Source: Lineus longissimus
Taxonomy: Eukaryota > Nemertea > Pilidiophora > Heteronemertea > Lineidae
DNA length: 64,000 nucleotides
Reading direction: 5' to 3'
NCBI RefSeq assembly: GCF_910592395.1
Contig: NC_088319.1
Coordinates: 3,224,001-3,288,000 of the forward strand
Shown: piece by piece, positions 33,101 through 44,200 of the stretch
How the letters are laid out: each line of letters begins with the position of its first letter
Numbering within the stretch: position 1 is the first letter of the stretch
Notes under the pieces: model-generated
The model's database searches: none
Seen by the model: the letters and a program-made list of their open reading frames with translations, nothing else
What the model was told of the DNA's origin: nothing
Position numbers and translations under genes: made by a program

Positions 33101-35946
33101 CCAGTTCCATCAAGCCGATTTTGCCAAATTTGGACCCGAAAGCTTACAAGATCGTATATTGCCTCATAGCGAATGCTGTTGACAGAAGTGCGTCATTTTC
33201 GCAGGTGCCGGACCGTCGGTGACTTCATGACGTCTTTCTTAAATTTTTCATGGTATGACATCATTTTCGCCAGCGTGGCTGCGTATGTTTTTGGCGCCAA
33301 GATGTAGAATGTCCGATTCAAAAGCTTGATGTATTTCATGTGGCAATATTCATGCAAAGAACTTTGGTGAGTTTCGATTTATCTCGCTGGGGTCCCACAA
33401 GTAAACGGTAATAGGATTCCGCGAAGTTACTATTTATAGCTCACAAGGTCATTTGCACAAGATATTGATGACGTTTTAGTCACGTGACAGTCGGACATCG
33501 ACACTTATTTCTACGCATTTGAGCTTATTTCAAAGTCAATTACCTTTGACCCTGCATAGTTTTTAGCATGAATGATACCATAGAGTCAGAGAGAGAAATA
33601 TTCAGAACAATTATGTAGTATTTCCAACACTCAGACATGTGCCAGAATGCTTCTAAATGCCCCAGTTAGAAAGCCTGAATCCATTACGAAACCGCGAATC
33701 CATTACGAAACCGCATGTTTGTCCGACATTGCCTGTAATTCAGCGATGGGGAAATAGAGGGCAGCAGCTGCAGTGACCTCATCTTCGCGAGTTGCTATTC
33801 AAACGATTTTAAATGCTATATACTGACACTTCAAAACGCCTGCTTGAACAAGCTGTGTCTTCTTACCTGCTTCATCCATACGAACTGACTCGTAATCTTC
33901 GGAGTGCTGCTCAGCCTTCTGACGACTGTAGCCCTTTGCCATCAAGAACTGGATGAAGAATTCTTTCCAAGTAATGAACCCTGGAAAGAACACGAGGCAA
34001 GCAGTGATAAAATGAGGTCGGAATTCGTAAGGAGTCTCCCAAAATAGAGGCTTGACAGTTGAACATCGAGAAGACGGTAAAGCACGATATCACTTCTTAT
34101 ACTTGCCATCATTATCTGGATCTAAGGCCTTAAACACGTGCGCATTCTCCTCCAGAGATTCATCAAAATGCTCCTGAACTTTTTGAATAATCCAATCCTC
34201 TAATTCCGACAAGCTAATAAGCCCATCCTTGTCGACATCAACTCTGAAATAAAATCAATCGACATGTTCAAAGGACACAAAATCAGCTTAGGCCTTTTAA
34301 TTCAGCCCGAAAATACAACAAGACTTTAGTGACCAGTTATGACCCATTTCCAACTACTACAACTATAGATGACGACATCATTCTGACTTTGTCATTGAAG
34401 GGTCAGGACACCTAGGCTTCCCCGTCTGTGGCCCCTAGGCTTCCCCGCCTTCTCCAAGCTGTGGACTGCGACGTGTCTATCAGACTCCTTGGGAATGCTG
34501 GCTAATGATTTGACATAGCGCAAGACTATCTTGTTGCCCCTGGCGATAACAAGAGTTCAATTCAAGGTGGGAATTTCGTTGGCCCCAATAACCCCCTCTT
34601 GAAGAATTCACTGCCACTTTTTTGCCCCAGTGAGAAATCCCCTTTATTTCATCACCCAAACTGAAGCTAATGAACTTTTTTTGGGAAATGGCAGAGAATT
34701 ATTGAGCTGAAAACTCGTATTCTGCAACTGTTCTGGCCGGGGTAAAAACTAAATCTGAGAAATTGCAATCTATCAAAGAAACACTGTGCTCAAACCGTCA
34801 ACCAACCAAACGGAATGATCGAACCATTTAGCTTGTCCTGAGGGGACTGAAAACTCCCCCGATCTTTTGGTTCGAGACATTTCAAATAGGAGGTTTGGGG
34901 TTGCAGGGTGGATTCCAAATGTTTAGGATTGCTTATATTCACCTATGGACAATATCTTCTAACTTTTTTACTGTTTCTTCAGCAGTTCCATCTTCAAAGG
35001 CTTCATGATTTCCTGTCCGAAAAAAAGAAAATATGTAATATTTGACAGTTTGCTTTGCTTGTTTATTTTTCAAATGTCAGAAAAAAAAAAATTATCGCCA
35101 CAGCAAAATATTTGTCAGTTTGCTTTGTTTGTTTATTTTTCAAATGTCAGAAGAAAAAAAAATTATCGCCACAGCGAAATATTTGTCAGTTTGCTTTGCT
35201 TGTTTATTTTTCAAATGTCAGAAGAAAAAAAAATTATCGCCACAGCGAAATATTTGTCAGTTTGCTTTGCTTGTTTATTTTTCAAATGTCAGAAAAAAAA
35301 TATTATCGCCACAGCAAAATATTTGTCAGTTTGCTTTGCTTGTTTATTTTTCAAATGTCAGAACAAAAAAATTATCGCCACAGCGAAATATTTGTCAGTT
35401 TGCTTTGCCTGTTTATTTTTTGAATGATCAGTTAGAGTTTTAAATTTAAATTTTGAAATTCAGCAAGATAAAAATGATTTTCAAAACGTCATTTTGGCCA
35501 CGCACAACTTTGTACCGAGGGTAGAAAGAATCTCATTTACCTAAAAATACTTCTTTTCTGTAGTCACGATTGAGGTGGCCATCCTGTTCCATACGCACTG
35601 CATCGAGATGATCTGGAGGCTGAAGATCCTCTTTTTTCAGCAACGGTCTCCCAGTTGCCGTGACGACATGCAGGACGTTGTCGGGCGACTTTGTAAGATC
35701 TCTAGGTATGGCAGGCAGTGCATAGACTAGTTGGTTCGCAGACAATAGGATTATTAGAAAGATCACAGATATCAGTTGGAAGTTTCGCCAGCAGAAAAAG
35801 GCGTGTGCAAATAGTCTACCAAGAGCTTCAGTTCTTCTGTTATTATTATACTTCACTTCACCATGGACGGTCCGTGTATGATCATTTAGCCTCTGGGCAT
35901 TCATATCATCCTGAACAGGACTTGTAGATCCGTGTGTCTTCAACAT
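29928..35946 (-). CDS. SDF4: SDF4 / Cab45, EF-hand protein of the secretory pathway
   Basis: Seven coding exons join in phase to about 415 residues of the CREC family protein Cab45 (SDF4), a soluble calcium-binding protein of the Golgi/ER lumen that helps sort secreted cargo. Supporting sequence: a hydrophobic signal segment ([20 protein letters not shown]); the family block [20 protein letters not shown] followed by EVFLG; intact EF loops [24 protein letters not shown] and [12 protein letters not shown]; degenerate EF3 ([15 protein letters not shown]) and EF4 ([13 protein letters not shown], apparently one residue too long); EF6 [13 protein letters not shown]; and C-terminal HDEF, matching the HEEF end of vertebrate Cab45. 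Human Cab45 is 362 residues; the excess here is an N-terminal extension before the signal segment. I chose the ATG at 35946 because an acceptor-like tgcag sits between it and the ATG at 35988. It is divergent from CCNL. Confidence 0.95.
30734..30810 (-). repeat. Dispersed repeat shared with 14187-14265
   Basis: Inverted relative to the 14187 copy; contains cctggccaggtaaatcacac and cgcccaagttatccc. It abuts the 15-bp minisatellite. Confidence 0.7.
30811..31128 (+). repeat. 15-bp minisatellite, about 20 copies
   Basis: The unit aaagaatgtgttttg is repeated in the last SDF4 intron. Because 15 is divisible by three, it gives a false peptide of MCFER units. The array ends in aaaaaacacattctttt, an inverted unit that can pair with any monomer. 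Confidence 0.93.
31210..31390. mobile_element. Tigger/pogo-like MITE, 181 bp
   Basis: The ends tacagtagaacctctctatt and the inverted ggaggttctactgta are flanked by TA. The interior has aaggacaccctc, gtccttaatagagaggg and related inverted units. In the last SDF4 intron. Confidence 0.85.
31504..31688 (-). CDS. SDF4: SDF4 exon 6: EF-hands 4 and 5
   Basis: 185 nt, acceptor ttatttcag, donor TTACTC|gtgagt. It encodes [20 protein letters not shown], then [20 protein letters not shown] with an intact EF-5 loop. Confidence 0.92.
32155..32260. repeat. TTA-rich simple sequence
   Basis: ttattattatttattatttatt tract, followed by a sequence with cagggcttaggctgaaagc and tagccctgg as a small inverted pair. 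Possibly the tail of an interspersed element; not identified. Confidence 0.45.
32721..32879 (-). CDS. SDF4: SDF4 exon 5: degenerate EF-hand 3
   Basis: 159 nt, acceptor atttctag, donor CTCG|gtaagc. It encodes [40 protein letters not shown] and the helix leading to EF-4. The loop lacks a standard DxDxDG, as in the vertebrate protein. Confidence 0.9.
33408..33798 (+). repeat. 390-bp dispersed repeat, copy 2
   Basis: Copy of 16585-16957 with a small internal duplication (cgaatccattacgaaaccg appears twice). It lies in the SDF4 intron just downstream of the exon ending at 33867. Confidence 0.85.
33867..33980 (-). CDS. SDF4: SDF4 exon 4: rest of EF-hand 2
   Basis: 114 nt, acceptor ttctttccag, donor GCAG|gtaaga. 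It encodes [20 protein letters not shown] and an acidic linker. Confidence 0.9.
34107..34243 (-). CDS. SDF4: SDF4 exon 3: EF-hand 1 and start of EF-hand 2
   Basis: 137 nt, acceptor tttatttcag. It encodes [20 protein letters not shown], then a helix and LDPDND. The exon ends GATG|gcaagt, a GC donor, which is needed to keep the EF-2 loop in frame (DPDNDG|FITWKE). Confidence 0.9.
34943..35012 (-). CDS. SDF4: SDF4 exon 2: acidic linker
   Basis: 70 nt, acceptor gtccgacag-type (cggacag), donor CATAG|gtgaat. It encodes [20 protein letters not shown], matching the linker and first EF helix of Cab45. Confidence 0.88.
35050..35420 (+). repeat. 71-bp minisatellite, 5-6 copies
   Basis: The unit contains cagtttgctttgcttgttta, tttttcaaatgtcag, an A-run and attatcgccacagcgaaata. 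It fills most of the 528-bp first SDF4 intron. The open frames across it (up to 140 codons) are repeat artefacts. Confidence 0.95.
35541..35946 (-). CDS. SDF4: SDF4 exon 1: signal segment, N-terminal block
   Basis: 406 nt from the chosen Met; donor TTAG|gtaaat. The frame is open further up to ATG 35988. About 55 residues precede the hydrophobic core, which is long for a cleaved signal, so a later start (Met at 35904) or a signal-anchor is possible. Confidence 0.85.
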
Positions 35947-36088
35947 TATTTCAATCCGACTGTGTGCCAGTATCAGTCTGCAGTACATGAAATATAATTA
36001 TTTATTAATTCGATTAACCACAGTTGACAAGTATCTAAAATAGTGGATTTACTGTTGTAGTTGTCATTATAGAGTAAGACACTACCAC

Positions 36089-36234
36089 TATAAATCCATG
36101 CACTTGATTGGGACCAACGTTTACGAAAACGTCGCGTCTCGTCACGTTACAGTAATGTAAAATGCATGGTGACGTGACGACGGCCAACACTACGTCATGT
36201 AAACGTTGTTCCCAATCAAGTGCATGAATCTATA
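36089..36234. mobile_element. 146-bp MITE, TATAAATCCATGCAC ends
   Basis: Left tataaatccatgcacttgat and right atcaagtgcatgaatctata are inverted; pairing extends through cccaatc, acgttt and cgtcacgt. A second copy is at 38772-38916. It lies upstream of SDF4, between the divergent genes. Confidence 0.85.
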
Positions 36235-36749
36235 GATAGAGATTGTCTCTAGAGTAAGGCACTTCCACTAGATAGAGAAGTGGGAACTATTAAAAAGAAA
36301 ATTTCAAGGCAGCATATGTCATCTTTCATCAGCCAAATGGGACTACAGTAGGCCTACACAGGGATGTCAATAATAAGCCAAGGCAAAAAGTCTGAAATTT
36401 ATTTTTTCTTGAAAATCTTGTCCTTTGATGACTGATCAGCACTTGCTGCACAAAAGTGCCTCTAAATTGCTTATTTTTAGTCCGATTTTGAATATTCAAA
36501 GATCCAATGAAAGCTTAAGAGGTCTTCCCATATATACCATCTATCAAATTAGGGATTTAGGGAGACGAAAAAGTTTAACATCTGCCAAAAATCGTGAATT
36601 TGACATCCCCGAGTACAGCCGTTCACCAAAGGCAGACATATTCTCTCTGCTATAGTATGAGCTTCAAGGATGTATTACTAGCCACTGGCACTGTACAATA
36701 ATAGTAATACTAATACATTCCTATTGTGCAATTGGCTCATCAAACGCAT

Positions 36750-37200
36750 TCAATGATTGAAAGTTCAAGGAAACTGGTCGTGAAAAGGACAAAAACAATA
36801 TTTGGTGATCGCAGTTTTTCAATGTCTTCTGCACGACTCAGAGTCTCTGGAATAAAGTACCTGAGGACATTACGGCAATACTTGACTTGCCAAACTCAGC
36901 TCGACGCCGAACTGCAGCGTCACTCGCGGACAAAGATAAAACAACTCGACATTTTTTTCACCGGTTTTCTCGCTGCGCATGCGTACCAGCGTCATCTTTT
37001 GTTGATTTCCGCTGGTACGCATGCGCAGCGAGAAAACCGGTGAAAAAAATGTCGAGTTGTTCTATCTTTGTCCGCGAGTGGCGCTGCAGTTCGGCGTCGA
37101 GCTGAGTTTGGCAAGTCAAGTATTGAGGATCCAGGCTCTTTTAAAAAGCACCTCAAGTGTTGGCTGTTCAAGGGACATCATCTGTGATAAATCAGCTGTA
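36750..37200 (+). pseudogene. 3' end of a LINE reverse-transcriptase ORF (broken)
   Basis: On the plus strand the frames read RTKTIFGDRSFSMSSARL, then (after a shift) LWNKVPEDI, then SFKKHLKCWLFKGHHL and a stop. This is the pattern seen at the C-terminus of reverse transcriptases of jockey/CR1-type retrotransposons. The copy is disrupted by a frameshift near 36840 and by the hairpin element at 36877-37124. It is a fossil fragment, not an active gene. Confidence 0.65.
36877..37124. mobile_element. 248-bp near-perfect hairpin element
   Basis: Arms of about 115 bp (left begins aatacttgacttgccaaact, right ends ggcaagtcaagtatt) flank an 18-base loop at 36992-37009. The arms are nearly identical, including the tract gcgcatgcgtaccagcg. 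It is inserted in the LINE remnant, between SDF4 and CCNL. Confidence 0.92.
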
Positions 37201-38010
37201 CTGAAGCACTTTAAATAGCAAATTGGCCTACTGATGAGCGATGACAGACATTATCATTATTATTCAATGCCAATGGGACAGAAAATGGCCAGGACCACAG
37301 ATTTGGAATTTAGTTTTAGGCTGGGATACTTTGCGACTGCCCCGCTATCAACTGTCCACATCTTTGTATAGGGCTATAGGCTATATATAGTTCAGAATCA
37401 GATCAGACATTCACTATCATTGTCATTGCATTGATCGATTGCGTGACTGATTCTCGGCACTGTCAATATCTGTCATGCTGTCAGATTTGTAGGCCTAGAA
37501 ATGAGATAGGAAGAGACGTCAATCCTTCTCTTTTGGGCGGGGTTTGTACTACTCTTCAACTAGTCAAGATTAACTGTCTGCACAAATGGACGCAGAAACT
37601 ACTCTAAATAAACACTACTAACAATTTGTTGCAAAAATTACTTTGTATTTGTTATATTTTACCAAACATTAGTACCAGTGCATTTATAACAAAATTGCCA
37701 CAAAATTTGGAAAACGGAAGCACTTTACTTCCATCTGGCGGAGACTTGGATCAATATTTTTCCGGAATTTTCCGACTTTCCCCGACAGACACTTTGCCGC
37801 TAAAGTCCGTTTGCAAAATTAGTGCAAGAATATTACACCTCTTTTTCATAGGTGGTTCCTCATAGTCAAAAATAAATAAACCAAGCGACGCAAAATTGCT
37901 TTTTGTATTAAAAAAATGCCTTTAGGCTAAATAAGTAGAGAAATGTGGAATTTTAGGCCTTCAAATGTGTAGTAATACATTACTTGAAAACGACTCCGAG
38001 ACGATTCAAA

Positions 38011-38217
38011 ATGGCGGACAGCGGCGAGCAGGCCGCTTCGATTCAAAGAGACTTCAGTAAAGTCGTTTTAACCCTAGATAATGTTCTTGTACCCCCTGAT
38101 AAACTGTATCCCACACCTTCAATGATCGATGGACTCGATGCTGAAATCGAAATTGACCTTCGTATCCTAGGATGCGAGCTAATCCAGACGGCAGGCATCC
38201 TTCTAAAACTCCCGCAG
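38011..38217 (+). CDS. CCNL: Cyclin L exon 1
   Basis: 207 nt; start context caaaATGGCGG; donor CCGCAG|gtttgt. It encodes MADSGEQ through LILGCE-type helix H1 and GILLKLPQ. Phase 0. Confidence 0.93.
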
Positions 38218-41200
38218 GTTTGTTTCGTTCGAAATTCGTGACTCGACTTTTACTGCGCAGTGCCTGCATGCATGAGTCATTAGGGCCTGTGCTACATGAT
38301 TTAGCCTCTTCGATGACAAAATTCTCGGTAGATTTTCTTGTTTGCCTGGCAAGACCTTTATATTTGTTGCCCCAAGACGTTTATTTACCAAAGAGAAAAG
38401 ACTGAATCCGAATGAGCAGTAAATCGCCACGAGACGAGATGAACTTCCAACAAAAACTGAAAAAGTCCTGAAGTGTCGTAGGCCTTGGCCGATCTAATAT
38501 AGGCCTATAGTCCTAGGCCTAACATTGTGCGATACTGTATCCTCCATGTTGTGAAAAGATTTTGCGTAACATTGCTACTTTTTTTTACGGGAATTTGGCC
38601 TATAACGTCATGACGTAAATGGCGATAGCGCAGAAGTGGCGATACAATATCGTGCAACGTTACTTCACAATCATCATAGGCCTACTTCGTTGTTCACTGA
38701 CTGACACACTCTCTGACTCACGCGCTTTCGAAATCCAGTACTGCAATAGCTAGCGTGATGTGTTCAGTTTCTATAGATCCATGCACTAGACTTGATTGGG
38801 ACCAACGTTTACGAAAACGTCTCGTCACGTTACAGTAATGTAAAATGCATGGTGACGTGACGACGGCCAACACTACGTCTTGTACGTTGTTCCCAATCAA
38901 GACCATGAATCTATAGCGCTGCACCGGATCTGGCGTCTTGAAGCCCATGCTCAGTATCAATTCAAATGACTCCAAACACTATCTCGCTGCCGCTAGACCT
39001 GTTCTACATGCCTAGCACGAGTATGCAAAAGGAAGTCATTTCAAGGGTACCAAGGCAGAAGGAACAAATTGCCTCTAGACTATAGTCTAAATGTTTTGCC
39101 ATGTTTCAGGTTTTGGTAACTGAACTTGCCCAAGGTCGAAGTGATATAATTACGTTGCATACCGGTAGTCTAGTACTGGGTAGTTCACTCTTCATGATCA
39201 TTCATGATCATGACTTCGTAGTTGTTTTCTTATTGCCTGGTTGCTTTAAATCCAATTTTTGTTGTCTTTCAGGTTGCTATGGCTACTGGACAGGTGCTCT
39301 TTCAACGGTTTTATTATTCAAAATCGTTTGTCAAACATGATATGGAGGTGAGAAAATCAACATGTATTGGTATTATTTCTTCAAATTGTGAAACAGTGGC
39401 AGTTAACTTGCTAAATTCAATTAAAATCCTGGCTTTTCAAAAAACACTACGGTATTTAGTAGGAGGTTTTTTTTCCCGCGCTTTGAGCAGGGCGACCTGG
39501 AAAGGCGCGTTATAAATATTAAATTGTATTGTATTGTATTGTACATCATGTTTTCTAATTCAAATATCCGCCCACAGAAATTCCCAAGGCTTCCATTGTC
39601 ATCAGATTGCAGAATGAAAAAAAGCACAGAATGAGGATAATAGGCCTTGTTTCAATCCATCACGGTCGTACATTTGTGGCAAGTTCTAAGTTCAGCAACT
39701 CTTACTCGGGTGTATGACCAACTCGGCCTATTACCAACTCGGCCTGGGTTATAAATCATTGGTTTATTGGCATAAGTTTTTCTTATATTTTTTTGTTTTT
39801 TGTTGGTATATATAGGCCTACTATGTTTTCATTCCTGTTGGAAATTTGAAGAAAATTTATTGGGATTTGAAGGAGAAATCCATGAAATAACGGCAGCGAG
39901 TGTGGAAAAGTCGCGGTAGCACTCCAAATGCACATTCATGACTGTGATTTCATGGATTTATCCTTCAAATCTTGATGAATTCTCTTCAAATTTCCAACAG
40001 GAATGAATAAATAGTAGGCCTACAAAAAAAAACAATATAAGGAAAACTTATGCCAATAAACCGATGATTTATAACCCAGGCCGAGTTGGTAATAGGCCGA
40101 GTTGCCTCGTAATCCTTACTCGTGAGTCAACATCCTTTTGCACTGTTTTCTTTCAGGTGGTTGCAATGGGTTGTATCAATCTTGCGTCCAAGATAGAGGA
40201 GGCGCCCCGGAGAATGAGAGATGTCATCAACGTGTTCCACCATGTCAAACAGGTGAAAAACAGAAGGTAAGTAATCCTTGTAGGAGGTAGATAAGTCGTC
40301 TGTTCAGGAAGTGCAGGGCTTCGTACCCATACGGGTTATGCGTATTCAGTACGTTTTATGACCTGTGAGTACGCGGATACGCGCACCATACCAAATATAC
40401 GGCAGATTTTTGTGTGAAAAATATGCACAGAAAATGCAAAAATACGCATAACACGGTGCAGTAAATACGGAAAAAATTGAAAAAATACGGGAATAAAAGT
40501 CATTTGATATCAAAGATTCTCCGTTCTAGTATTAAACCGCCAAATTTGGCGTAATCTGATGGTATAAATCTTCAAGTTTTCATTCAGCGGCCGACATGGA
40601 ATTTTACTGCGTAGTTTATCGGAGGTGTTGAGGTGTTGCCGCCAAGAAAAAAAATGGCGTCGGACATGTATGACAGGTCGGAATCGGAGGTGGAGTGGTT
40701 GGACGATGAATTTGACGATGAATTTGAAAACCACCCATATTTCAAAGGCTGTAAACAATAGTACTCACAAAAATTGAAAAGAAGAGAAAGAAGACAAAAA
40801 TACACATTACTTCAATACTGTTTGGAAGAAATACCCACAACTTGAGAAAAATACTCACAGCTTGGGGGGAAAATACTGCAGACTTTCAGCCAAAGTAAGC
40901 AGCCCTGAAAGTGGCTTAATTTGTCTTGATTCGGCACTGGTTTCACTTTAGTAAGCATAGACATGGTGACACTTTCCTAACTGATACCTTGTTTGATCAC
41001 AGACTCATGATACACAGTCTCATTTCGCGGCGAGAAGATTAAGTGACGCCACCCCCCATTTGAGCTCAGCCTCAGGATGCATTCAATCAATACAGCGTTG
41101 AATGCAGTGGGCAACTTGATGTACAGTAGTACCTCTCTATTAAGGACACCCTCGGAACTGACAAGTGCTGTCCTTTATAGAGAGGTGTCCTGATTAGAGA

Positions 41201-44200
41201 GGTCAATTTGAATGAAAACCACCACTGGGACCAAAACTAGTGTCCTTAGTAGAGAGGTTGTCCTTAATAGAGGGGTGTCTGCTAAGGGAGGTTCCACTGT
41301 ATAATTAGACGTTGAAGGAACGTTGCATTTTCTTAAGTTCTGTAGTGTTATTGTTAAGTACTCTGTAAAAATATTTTCCTTCTCTTTTTGCAGAACCATC
41401 CAGCCATTAATCCTCGACCAAAATTACATCAGCTTGAAGAACAAAGTAATCAAGGCTGAGCGTCGTATCTTGAAGGAGTTGGGGTTTTGCGTACACGTCA
41501 AACATCCACACAAGGTGAGAAAACGTTTCCGTTTTAGTATCTCGCCCCACAGCCATACAGTTACTTTGCCAAGGGTGTACTTTCCCTATCTATAAAAAGG
41601 CAAAGATTTTGCTGCATTTATGATTGATTGATCATCATTGTGATGTCATGTAGATATTTTTTTGGATTGTCATTTATGAATGAAGGAACAGTGAAAAAAA
41701 CAATCATGCTCTCTATAGTTTTGGATACTCAAAAAACTCTGATGCAAAGTATCTGGATGGTATCCAACACAAAACTGACTAATTCACATTCTTGATTGCT
41801 TTTCAGGTATTATTTTAAGTTTGTTTATTTTGTATTTGTTACTATTGATTAGTTTTATTCCAGGAAAAGTTACTATTGATTAATTACAATGTCAAACCAC
41901 CTTCTTTCAGCGTGAGTGATCGATGAGCTGTTGGTGCCGGAAAAGAAATTCCCACTGCCCTGCAAAGTTTACTGTCCTGAAAAATATCCTGGTTGTGCGA
42001 TCACAAACGTCACAAGTCTTTTTTCAGCACAGATGTCCCATTGCCAAAAAGACCTCAAACTGTCGTCGGCAAAACATTAAAGTTCACAAATCTATTGTGT
42101 AGCCAAAAGAAAATGTATTGCGTTTGGCATCATTACTTGGAAATCCCGACTTTACTGACTGTGGAACAATTCATGTTGTTGGCAACCAATCACTTGAGAC
42201 ATGAAACTTGAAAGAGAGGATCGGCTTTTGAGTTGATGATTTGGAACTACAGTAGAACCTCCCTTAGCGGACACCTCTCTAAGGACACCCTCTCTATTAA
42301 GGACACTAGTTTTGGTCCCAAATTGGTTGTTACCATTCAATTTGACCTCTCTTATCAGGACACCTCTCTATCAAGGACAGTACGTTTCAGGCCCGTGGGT
42401 GTCCTTAATAGAGAGGTTCTACTGTATATAGTTGAAAGCTGCTTACAGTGTATTTGTACTCATCATTTTGCCTAGTTTACTTGGATTGAGAATGTTGTGC
42501 TGTTAGCCTGAACCGATTGAAATAAATCGAGCCTTGGTACACTGCAATAGTTCAACAGATCAGTGCAACAGTTTGTTACATGTACATACGGTAGATCATG
42601 TACAAATAACGTCAGTTATAGTGTTCATTGCATGTGGTTTGTGGGTCCTTGCGTATGTCTTCAACTCGACACATCAGTACCTCGAGGAAATTTGCAAGAA
42701 ACTTTATTAGATGGAGAACATTGAACAGATAAAGTCAGTTGCCTGTTGTGTTCATTTCTTGTGATTTTGGGGTCCTTGCCTCCAGCATCAACCGATTGGT
42801 ACTTCCGGGAAACTTGCAATGTACTTTTTAAATCGTGTCAAATAAAGTGTACATTTCATGTGATTTGTGGGTCCAAATCTAGTTCGTTTCCAGTGAAGCA
42901 CTTGAAGAAGTTGCCCGTCCCGAGATCAGGTGGTTTTGGGCAACAGAGCCACTGCTTCATGTTAAATCAAAACCTACAAACATGGTACTTATGGGAATGG
43001 AACCCATTTCATTATAAGTACCACCCTCGATCTTCTCTAAGTCTGAACTTAAATTCTCCAATCGGTTCTTTTCACTTGTGTATAATCTTCGAACCCATGA
43101 TAACATTATTTCCTTTCTTCCCAGATCATTGTGATGTTTCTCCAAGTCTTGGAGAGTGAGCAGAATGAGAGGCTCGTCCAGACCGCATGGTGAGTATCTC
43201 AGCCTTGGGAGCTGATCTAACGTTTACAGTTACTTTATACTTCATCCTGCTGATGCAGAGGGACTCTGGCCAACTGAAATGGTGCTATCAGTTATGTAAA
43301 CACGTATTGGATCTGGTCTAGATACCAATGAATCCTCAGGCTGGAGCATGTGGCTGTATTCGGAAAACACCTGAGGATGTCTGTCCTCGTGGCTGACTTA
43401 TCATTTCTTCATTGAACGAGTGATGCCAAAATTTTGAGTAAACCCTGGGTTCCTTTCATTACAACCCAATTTTTCAGAACTATAAAGCCTATTTTGTGCT
43501 GTGCATCCGGGTCGGAATTTCTATTGATGTCAAATCTATTGTTATCAGTAGAAAGCCCCTCCCGAATGCAGGATACAAAATACACCTTTAAGTGCCGAGT
43601 TTGGGATGGGATGTGTTCTATACAGTGAGCTTATGTCACCATGACGGCAGTTGAACAGAGTCACTCGTTAGACAGGGTTCTTGGTTGGCATCCAGTCTTC
43701 TCTAAACCACTTTGCCAGAAAACATTCCTAGATTCAGTTGGCTCCGGCATGGTTCACGGCATGGCCGCATTGTGTCGAGGTCATTTCGGTCCATTGTACC
43801 TGGCGTAATGGCATAGTGCATTGCACCTGCAGTAGCCAAGCGGTTTAAAAAATTGATTTGTACCGATGTGGAATGTTTTTTTTGCACATACTCTGGTTGA
43901 GAATTGTTTCAAACACTTATCCTAAAATACTGGTTGGTATTTAACCCCTAACATGCCTTAGGCTGAGCTGCCAGCGAGTAGACCTCTGGTGGAATATCAC
44001 CGTTATACTCTTTTTGACAAACATTTATGACAACAATTATAAAATTGTAAACTTTGGATGTTGGTAGGAATAGTTAGGAATAGGATACTTCAAATTTTTA
44101 AAAATGTTGGCTGAAAATACTACAATATCCAGTTGAAAAGCTATTGTTGTTGGCAGGTTGGCGAAGGCAATGTGGCAGCAAGTTATTCCTCGATCAAATT

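Noticed and set aside
35005-35443. Three overlapping plus-strand frames of 120-140 codons
   Set aside because: Products of the 71-bp minisatellite in the SDF4 intron; peptides are repeat translations.
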